A stretch of 64,000 bases of DNA from Haematococcus lacustris (Eukaryota; Chlorophyta; Chlorophyceae; Chlamydomonadales; Haematococcaceae), in the NCBI GenBank assembly GCA_030144725.1, contig JASKMD010000025.1, positions 8,176,033 through 8,240,032 on the forward strand. Direction: 5' to 3'. Positions 54,010-61,992 of the stretch are shown here, one piece after another; within the stretch, counting starts at the first letter, position 1, and every line of letters begins with the position of its first letter. A program made the position numbers and the translations under genes. The notes beneath the pieces are model-generated. The model was given only the letters and a program-made list of their open reading frames with translations. It was not told the origin of the DNA and did no database searches.

Positions 54010-55677
54010 CAGGGTTCGACCCCCCGTACGGGGCCCGTACTTTTGACCCAATTTGGCGAGGGCCCCCGTAACTGAGCCGAAGGCCCAGTACGGGGGCCCG
54101 TGATTTTCAAAATTTTGGTTACGGGGGGGAGTTCACGGGCTATCTACGGGCGCCTGTTATTCTCAGTTGCGCCCGTACATTTCTGCCATATCTCAAACCT
54201 AACTCACGTCAACAATGGGAAAGCCAGGCAAGAGAGTAAGGCAGACTCCGTCGGACCAGCGACAGATGACAATTCAGATGGCGCTTGGTGGGTACCATCG
54301 CATCGTTGACATCTTCGACGTTGACATCTCCGCGTTGACATGTTAACTTAATGTTAACTTCTTGCATCGCGCAGACCACGCAGCCCGCAATCCCGCCTTT
54401 CCCGACGAAACTGGCCCTGTCAGCCCAATGCGCCCACCAAGCCCATCCCCTTCCAGCCCAACCTCTTCGGCTCCGTCCCCGTCCGTCTCGAGCAGTTAAG
54501 CAAGCTGTTCCAGAGTGATGCCCTAGAGCCCCACATGCTTGCCTCTCATGTGGCTATTGCCAAGGCAGCCCTAGAGCAGCTTTTCATCAGGTCTTCGTTG
54601 ACAGCATGCACCAGCTTTGTTCGCATGAGGAGGACTCTCTCTAGCGCTGGTGCATGGGCTGTCAATGGTGTTTCTGTCTCAATAAGAGTAGGGGGCGTCA
54701 AGTTGTCAAGCATGCAGTCATCATTTAGGTCATTGGCACAAGCTGTCCTTGGTGAGCTAGATCAGCGCTTTCCCTCCAGCATCCTTAACAGTTTTGCAAT
54801 CTTTGTGCCACGCTCCTATGTTGGCATGGTTGCCGCTGAGTTGGTTGCTTATGGCCAGCAAGAGCTGCAAGAGCTGGTCAAGCACTTCTGCAATGCATAT
54901 CAGAGGCAGCAGTTGTTTAGGGTGGAGGGAACTGCTGGTGTGGCTCGCTTGGTCCAGCAGCTCACTTTCTTCAAGCGTGAGATGTGGAGGGTTGTCCAGG
55001 CCAATCGTAGTGTCACATTGCAATCAGCATGCGTGCAGCTGATGGAGCTGGGGTATGTGCACTTCCCATTGATGATGCAATTAGCCCATGTCATGCTCCT
55101 CGTGCCACTGCAAACTGCAGTGGTTAAGAGAGGCTTTAGCATCCACCGCATCATCAAGCACCGGCTTACAAACCGGTTGAAGCTGGCCACTGTTGACTCT
55201 CTCATGGGCCCAGCAAGCACAGCTACCAAAAGGAAGAGGCTTTGATTGCACATGCAGCAAATGCTATGGATGAGATCTTGAAGTTGAAGGCAGCGGGGAA
55301 GCCCGAGGGCATCCTAGCAGCTCTATCTCAAGCGGCACTACCACTTGAAGTTGAGCAGCCTAATGTGCCACTAGACCTAGAAGGGAATATGGAAGAGGTA
55401 GAATCTAAATGGGGATAAGAGAGCGAGCAAGAAGAGTGCGAGCATGAGTCAAGTGATGAAGTGGATGAGGCCTTGTTTGGCGCGGCGGCAGGTGGTGTCC
55501 CCGAGGACACCTTTGAAGCCTCCTTGCTATCTGCTGTAAGCTAACATGCCTCTTCCAAGCCGGCCGCAGGCCGGCGAATTTTTTTAGGGGTATAACCAGT
55601 GCATAGGGTCCCCGTACTTTACCCTGACATCAGTTAAGGGCGCCCTTAGACCAGGTATCACCAACTGTCGAACCCTG
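54010..55677 (+). mobile_element. Complete 1,668-bp hAT element nested in the LINE
   Basis: Inverted termini CAGGGTTCGAC / GTCGAACCCTG and a perfect 8-bp duplication GTGGTAGG (54002-54009 and 55678-55685). It carries a truncated transposase. Direct GC-rich motifs (CCGTAC, GGGGGCCCGT) lie inside both ends and may be transposase sites. Confidence 0.93.
54535..55245 (+). pseudogene. hAT transposase C-terminal fragment
   Basis: The 236-codon frame ends with FPLMMQLAHVMLLVPLQTAV, then VKRGFSIHRIIKHRLTNRLK and LATVDSLM. This is the hAT C-terminal dimerisation region of the type that usually reads IPVSTAECERGFSAMNRIKT (cut). The frame is open upstream to about 54390 without an obvious start. The BED finger and the first catalytic acids are not visible in 1.7 kb, so the element is probably an internally deleted derivative. 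Family members excise and insert DNA in the nucleus. A short ORF at 54215 (MGKPGKRVRQTPSDQRQM) may be the start of a former first exon. Confidence 0.7.
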
Positions 55678-57515
55678 GTGGTAGGAGCGGTCGCTTGAGT
55701 GGTGGGGTGATGGGTGAGAACCCAGAGACGGCGACGGCCAAAGTCCATCGCATCAAGGGCGGCCATGCAAACCAGGCTCCAGAGGGAAGGAGGGAAGGTA
55801 GGGGTGGGGGGGATGAGGCACCAAAGGGAGGATTGGTGAACTTGGGTGCCGAGGCTGAGGGAGAGCTGTTGTCTAATGGTAACGGCGATGGGGCAACTCC
55901 AGAAGCTGTGTTGGCGGTTGTGACGGGGATGGTGAGAGGGGTCGCAAGGGCAAGACCAGGGGGTGATGCGGCTCCCAGGGATGGCATTGATGCTCAAGCG
56001 CCAAAGGGTCTCTTTAAGGAGGTTGGAGCAAGGAATCTTCCAGGCTTTGTTAAGGTTGGTAGTGAAAGCTTGAAGGGCTAGCGCTCGAGAGGTAGGTGGG
56101 TGAGGTGTGGATAGAGCTTGGGTGATGTAAGAGATGTGGGCCTGCTTGCGGGCGGAGGTGATGTGGGGGGTGAGCATGGAGGTGAAGACCCTCACAGGGG
56201 TCCCAATGAGGGTGGGGAAGACCCGAGGGGTAGAGGTGGTGGGTGAGGACCAAGAGAGGGAGGTAAGGTGTTGGAGGGGGACTGGTGTAACTGGGAGGGG
56301 TTGGTTGGGAGAGGTAGCGGGAAGGGATAAAGGGCCGAGGGCTTGGAGGGCTTGGCACATGAGGGTAATGATGCCTTGGGGGAGTAGGTGGGGTTGGTGG
56401 AGTGCAGGGAGGCCTTTGATGCCTTGAGAAATGTCAGGAATGGTGGCTTGGGTAGAAAGAAGGAGGGTGTGAGCAGGGTGGAGAGAGGGACAGGCGTGGG
56501 TGAGGAGGGTGGCTGCTAGGGGGATCCATGAAGGGGATGATTGAGAGGGGGTTGGGGGGGTTGGTGAAGGGGGGAGGGTGTTGGGGTTGGTAAAAGAAGG
56601 CTGGGTAGGGTGGGAGGGGCTGTCTCGGGAGGGGCTAGGTGGTAGGCTGGAGGAGAGAAGGGGGGTGAAAAAACGGGAGAAGAGGGAGTGAAGGGTGTGG
56701 TAGAGATTGGAAAGGAAGATACGGATAAAAGAGAGGAAGGGGCGGGTAGGTGTAGGGCGGGTAAAGGGGGGGGGTGAAGGGTGGGATTGGCTGGTGGGGG
56801 GGACGGGGAGGGAAGGGTGGAGTAGGCGTGGTCATTGATGAGGTGGTGTAGAAGCCGTGTAGCCATGGCGGCGTGCCGAGCCTGGATGTGTTCTCTTAGA
56901 GGTAGGAGGCCAAAACCTCCGTCTGCAGGACGCCCCATGGCAAGGGGGTAAGGGAGGTTCTTGACCACAATGTGGTAGAGGGTATGGGTGAAGGTAGGGA
57001 GAGTAGGTGGTAGGCCCGAGAATTCGGCGTGGTAGAGGAAGGTGCTAAGGGCATAGGTGGAGGAGGCGATGCCCTTGCCCATGGTAGAGAGGGGGAGGCC
57101 GTTGAGACGGTGGAGGTGTTTGGTGGCTTGCCTCAGGCGCTCCTCCCAGGCTGAGGAGGTAGCTGGGTCGGGGTGAGGGGAGAGGGTGTTTGGAGGTCTA
57201 AGAGAGGCTCGGGTGGCTCTGGTGTGGCGAGGGGTTGGGGAAGAGAGGGTAGGGTTGGCCTGTTGGATGCCAAGGGAAGTGGCAGAGTGATGGATAGGGA
57301 TGTCAGCCAGATGGGTGGGGGGAGAGGGGAGGGGGACGCCAATGAGGATAGCAGAGGATTTGTCTGTATTTACCCGTCGCCCCGAAGCGTCTCCAAAGGT
57401 AGTGAGAGCAAGGGAGAGGGTGGAGAGGGCAGGGTCTGTGAGGTCGCCTTGGTGAATCTGGGTATCGTCAGCGAAGAAAGTGCAGACGAGCCGAGAGCCT
57501 CCGATCCGCACGCCT

Positions 57516-57917
57516 AGCTGTGGGTGGGAGATGAGCTGGGCCGCTGGGCCGCTGAGCGCGATAGCTGATCGCCGATCACAGACCCACTAAGCAGGCCATT
57601 CCCGTCACAATGCGACCCTATCTTCCAACACCCCCGCCCGCCCCGGCACAGGTGCATATCAGCCCGAGCAGCCCGCTAGCCTCGCGCTAATGAGCTGCAC
57701 GGCCCTGCGCAAGAATCGGTGAAAAAGTCGTAAAGATCAGTCGGATAGTTATCAGGGGTGCAGCCAATGGCGGGGGTGACCTACTAGCTGAGTTGTGCCT
57801 ACCCCGCCCCCTGCCCCGCCTGTGCCCCGCACCCCCTGCAACCCCTGCACCCCGCCCGTGACTGTCAAACCCGCCCGGCCCACCGTGTGCCAGAAGGGCG
57901 TCGCCTCCCGCAGCTGA
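57516..57917. other. Spacer between LINE and copia fragment
   Basis: No gene. It contains the 23-bp word shared with 33174-33196 at 57767-57789. Confidence 0.4.
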
Positions 57918-58262
57918 CTACCAGTGCTGCAACACCTGCTCGTGCATCAACAGTGATGGCAGCGCAGATACAAAGGTGACAGCTACATCGCGTTGGGTGA
58001 GCATAAGGTTACAGACGGGGTCAAACTGCGGCTGCAGGCCGCGCAGCGCGAAGTCGAGGGTATCAACGATGGGTGGGTTGCCGGCTGGGTTTGCTTCTGC
58101 ATGCAGTTGCTCTGCATGTGCCCAATACTCTGTGACCGCCTGCCCCGGCAGCATACTGAGGCGAGTGACTTGCTCTAGCAGCACCCCCCCTGCTGGCCAA
58201 GGCCCGCTGCGCGTGCCGGCCTGCCAGGGCATCCCATAGCCCTCGGGCCGTGCAGCTCACCT
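57918..58262 (-). pseudogene. Ty1/copia-type gag fragment (UBN2-like)
   Basis: Minus strand: TARGLWDALAGRHAQRALAS, then after a frameshift at a G run near 58190, LLEQVTRLSMLPGQAVTEYW, LDFALRGLQPQFDPVCNLML and LLMHEQVLQHW. This is the layout of the copia gag UBN2 domain (TA..W..L, helix with L..L.M..G.SV..Y, then L..L...Y..V). It is 5' and 3' truncated and frameshifted. Gag would package retrotransposon RNA. Confidence 0.65.
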
Positions 58263-58361
58263 CGGCCTCGCAGTTCCTCGTGAACGCTCTCGACCTCCGC
58301 CAGGGGCCTCCGGCCCCTGGCGTCGGTCTCGAGCGTTCACTCGGAACTGCTTCGGCCTCGG
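58261..58361. repeat. 100-nt imperfect palindrome
   Basis: CGCCAGGGGCC and GGCCCCTGGCG flank a 3-nt centre at about 58310. Further out GTGAACGCTC pairs with GAGCGTTCAC, GCAGTTCC with GGAACTGC, and GGCCT with AGGCC-like ends. As RNA or cruciform DNA it would be very stable. It lies beside the inner end of arm B. Confidence 0.85.
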
Positions 58362-59498
58362 TCGTTTACAAACCCGGAAAAGCTGAGGCGTTGCAGTTAT
58401 CCTCATCATAATACACGTATCGTATTTAAAAAATACAAGTGCCGGCCGGCAAGTTGCGTGGATGCCTTCGATGCAGCTGCTGGTTGCTCACACAATCAGA
58501 GTCCGCGCTAAAGGCATGCCGCGCGGGCTAAAGCCATCGGCCTGCTCCCGGAGCAGTCGGTCGCATGTGCCGGTTATACATGCAAGAACATCAGAGTTGG
58601 GAGGCCCTGACTTTCCAACGTCGCCGTGCTGCCCAGACATCAAGGACAGGCTGCAGACTGGCTGCGCTGCTCCTTTCACGCGTGACATGTTGCCTCTGTA
58701 TCGTTGTATTGTATCGATACAAAAAATACACGTTTTTCTGGTATTTTCTTGTATTTCCTGTATCGATAAACGTATTACCCATCACTGGTCTTAACACATA
58801 CGACCTACCAACATCGTGTGCGTAGGCAGCGCGTTGGGCGTATGGGCGCAGGTGTGCGAGCAACGTTTTCGCCACATCAACAAGTATTCGGGCATGCTGC
58901 GCCGCATGTCTCGCAAGCGGTTTCATGCCTTCCGGTTGGCAAGGTTGGCTTGGCTGACATAGTTTGTTAGGTTGACAAGGTTTGCTAGGTTGACTAGGTT
59001 GACAAGGTTTGCTAGGTCGACAAGGTTTGCTAGGTTGACAAGGTTGACAAGGTTGACAAGGTTGACAAGGTTTGCCAGGTTGAGCGCTTATACTTGAGGT
59101 TTTGGAACCCAAGGGTACGGGGAGCCAAAGGTTTTGGGGCAGGAGCAACTGGGGTATTGGTTTTCTAGCCGGGAGGTGACGAGAAACCTGGACTCTAGAT
59201 TTACGGGGAAACTAGGAGAAACCTTGGGCATAAGGTTGAAACCTTAGGGGGTCCGCCACACTCTGAACTAGATGCATAGCAATGCATAACAACACCATAC
59301 TTGGCGAGGGCACGAACGTGCCGTCGTGCCTCACGCAGGTGCCCTGCCGGCCCGGGTCACACATACCTACACTACCCGTGGCGACGTGCCGATTCAATGG
59401 CTTTACTGCATTATTTTACACACGCGGGCACGCGGTGGCCTCGGGGCTGTGACTGTACGGGGTAAATTACGGATATCCGGGTGATAACCCGTACGTAC

Positions 59499-60202
59499 TA
59501 GGGAGCGGTTTCTTAATTAAGTTTAATTAAGCGTCATATTAAGTATTAGGTCGCTTACTGAACCACTTAACCACTTAATATTAAGCGCTGGTAACTCTCT
59601 TTTTCTAGCCCTCTCGCTCTACCCTTCGTGGCTCTACCCCTTGCTTGATGTAACCCCACTGCGGGCCCGCGGCGTCCTGCCTAAAAAGTGCATCGACCCC
59701 TTTACTGGGTACGCGATAGCTATTCCTCACTATATGCTTAAGCACACATTCGTTTAGTGTTTGCTCGCGGTATTACCGTTTGTGCACTACTAGAGAGCAA
59801 CTTTGCTCAACTCGCATTGTTTGTGCTTAAGAACCACACCATTGGCCTTTGCTGGGTACGCAGATGCAACACCAACCAAAGCGCGTCTTTGTGCAACTTG
59901 GTCGCGGTCCACTGCGGGGCCGGGCCCCAGCGACCCAGTCATAGCCAATTTAATGTTGCAATACAGCTGTTCCGGAGCCACTACGGCTTGTTGGCATATG
60001 TTGCTGCCTGCCCGCGTGCCTGCCGGTTGAAAGTGCCAAGTGAGGCGATTACAGTTGCGACCCGTGCGCTGGGGTCGCACAGCTGCACTCATAGCAGTGT
60101 GGGTCAAAAAGAAGCCACTTAATACACTTAAGGGGCTTAATACGACCGGCCTTAATTTAATTAAGCTATTAAGTTAATATTAAGCGGAGGAACCGCACCC
60201 TA
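59499..60202. mobile_element. 704-bp hAT-like element with GTACGTAC duplication
   Basis: Starts TAGGGAGCGGTT and ends AACCGCACCCTA (one mismatch). It is flanked by GTACGTAC at 59491-59498 and 60203-60210. AT-rich subterminal TTAATTAAG repeats lie at both ends. There is no transposase, so it is non-autonomous. The TAGGG terminus resembles the MITE at 26979-27079. Confidence 0.88.
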
Positions 60203-60698
60203 GTACGTACGTATGTCCGTAAGCGATACGGGGTTGCAGCTTCGACCCAAACAAGCTTGGCATTGAGATGCCAACTTTGGCGGGCGCACAGCCCTCTTTA
60301 GACCTCTACAGCAAGCGGGTGCAATAATCACGGCACGCGGTGGCCTGGTCGGCCCAAGCTGGCCCATTTGTATAATGTCTCATGTGTGTCACAGCTGAAC
60401 GCAGGTCAAATAGTTGTTTGGCCGCTTCGCGATTTGGGAAAAACATCTGTTTACTCGTTTGCTACTTTAGGAGGCAAAAAAACGATTCCCGCCCTTCATG
60501 TTGTAACTGTGCGTCTTGTCTGTCTCCCTCGGCCGTCATTTCTGTTTGTGGCCGGGTTCTGGTATCCTATCATTCGGGGTCAGATGTCAGGTAGGTGGGA
60601 GCGCCAGATTCTCTTCCCGGCATTGTGCAATGCTGATGTAAAACCATGGGCGCAAAGAATGACATCACACTTCACCACTCTTATCATGGCTCTTCTCC

Positions 60699-60769
60699 GG
60701 CTTTGTAGTGTAGTGGTTAGCACTCAGGATTCTGACTCCTGCAACCCGAGTTCAAATCTCGGCAAGGCC
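60699..60769 (+). tRNA. tRNA-Gln (CTG), copy 3, in inverted arm B
   Basis: Same 71-nt sequence as the other two copies and the only one followed by four T (60772-60775), a usable pol III terminator. Confidence 0.95.
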
Positions 60770-61041
60770 TGTTTTGCCAGCCTCAAGTGTCTATCCCATT
60801 ACCGACTCCATGTCACAGCCACTGCACGCGTCGCCGCTGGCAAACCCACGACATGGCATGGCATGAGTAATAGACATTGAACTTGCCCCCACACTCATGA
60901 TCCCAAGCAAATCAAGCATGGTCAAAGGAGGGTGTGTGTGATGCATAAGCTCCACAAATAGAGGCCCAAGCTGACCGGTTGTTTGACGGGTGCAAGGGGG
61001 GTTGCGAAGGTGCTCATGTTGATAGCCTTCCCCCCGCTGGC

Positions 61042-61413
61042 GGGGGATCCCGCTGGCGGGGGATGTGGTCTGCTTGGCTGCTTTGGGAGCCATGTGGCGC
61101 GGTCGGCGGGTATGGTGGGCACGGCAACTAGCTGCTAGGGACCATGCTGAAGCCCATGCCCTTAGACAAACTTCCTTGGATGAGCTTTGGCATCTGGCTG
61201 ACGCCCTACCTGATGCCACCCCTGCCTTGTCCCTACGTGACAGAGTGTGCCGCTATGTTGTAGGCGACTTCTGGTCTCAAGTGCAGGACTTTGTTGCTTT
61301 ACACACCATCCCCCACAACTGGCCAGCTGGGAACTCCATTCCTCACAATCACCCTTTCATTTGCACCCATGGTGACGGCCAAGCCAGGCAGCTACGCACC
61401 CACCTGCAACAGT
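61042..61413 (+). mobile_element. LINE ORF2 C-terminal fragment (third LINE relic)
   Basis: The plus-strand frame contains DFWSQVQDFVALHTIPHNWP, the FW..L.DF..L....W ending of LINE ORF2, as in the LINE stop region at 53881. It begins at the border of arm B, next to a duplicated CCCGCTGGCGGGGGAT, and is cut by the gypsy LTR: its stop codon is formed by the LTR's first bases (TTG TAA). Confidence 0.7.
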
Positions 61414-61862
61414 TGTAATGCGTGGGCCCGGAAAAACCGTAAATGCAAGCGCTAATGGTCTAAGGACTTCTTTCAGCCTAAGGACGGCCTCTAGAAGTCT
61501 CGTAGCGTTAACTACGGCTAGGGTCTCAGCTTAACGCCGGAGCTAGAACTGCTATGGCTGACTTACTATTGCTTGTAAAGCAACAGCGACCGAATTCACT
61601 AAGAACCGTGGAGAACCGTAGGACCGTAGGTGTTAGAGGCAGACCGACCGTAACCGTTAGGAAGGAGTCTTACAATGTTCCGTGTACAAAGGACTATTGT
61701 GGTTCAGTTCTCTTCTCTCCCCCCGTAAACACTACAACAACTCGCTTAAAACCTACCGACATCATTCAGTGAGAAACAACGTCATTAGGCAACGTGGCAC
61801 TTCATGTAAAAGAAAAACAGCAATTGTTCATGCATCCTACCGTGCAATCGTGTACTCTTACA
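61414..61862 (-). repeat. 3' LTR of a Ty3/gypsy element
   Basis: 449 bp, read on the minus strand starting TGTAAGAG and ending TTACA. The polypurine tract (minus: TCCAAGTGGGGGAGAG, 61863-61878) directly precedes it. The other LTR lies outside the window. Confidence 0.8.
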
Positions 61863-61992
61863 CTCTCCCCCACTTGGAGAGAGCTTCGTCCCGAAGCGCG
61901 CAGTTGAAAGTGTTATGTGTGTGCCATGCAACCAACAGTGTGACAACAACAGATAGGCAGGCATGTGTTCAAACAACCTATCTAACCCTAAC

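Larger units (their letters stand above)
53881..57515 (-). mobile_element. 5'-truncated LINE (second family) interrupted by a hAT element
   Basis: The minus strand encodes the C-terminal half of ORF2. From 57511 downward: CTFFADDTQIHQGD (catalytic reverse transcriptase motif), RRVNTDKSSAILIG and SLGIQ. After a frameshift near 56540 comes a Pro-rich region and the zf-RVT finger (CPCDPSHHPRHNRQH, FWSCPIAV). A hAT copy sits at 54010-55677. Skipping it and one copy of its duplication, the frame continues into FWLHLQDFTLAHPNPPGW and a stop at 53881-53883, as expected for the LINE C-terminus. Sequence right of about 57515 no longer codes, so the element is 5' truncated. Dead copy. Confidence 0.85.
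58407..61041 (-). repeat. Inverted duplication, arm B (interrupted by a 704-bp element)
   Basis: Reverse complement of arm A. It ends inside the hAT MITE (58407) and at CCCCCGCTGGC (61041). Without the insertion and its duplicated site the arm is about 1.92 kb. It carries tRNA-Gln copy 3 and the mirrored Cys-Gln-Pro ORF (58591-59148, minus). Confidence 0.92.

Noticed and set aside
59498..60203. TACGTA (6-bp) target duplication for the element in arm B
   Set aside because: Shifting the border by one base gives a perfect 8-bp duplication GTACGTAC with TAGGG termini, which fits a hAT-type element better; both readings agree with the empty site.
60368..60880. 170-codon ORF running through tRNA-Gln in both arms
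   Set aside because: It overlaps a tRNA gene, and its conservation is explained by the recent duplication of the arms.
47760..61041. Inverted arms as terminal inverted repeats of one giant transposon
   Set aside because: The outer ends have no target duplication and the inner breakpoint cuts through a MITE, which indicates a segmental inverted duplication.
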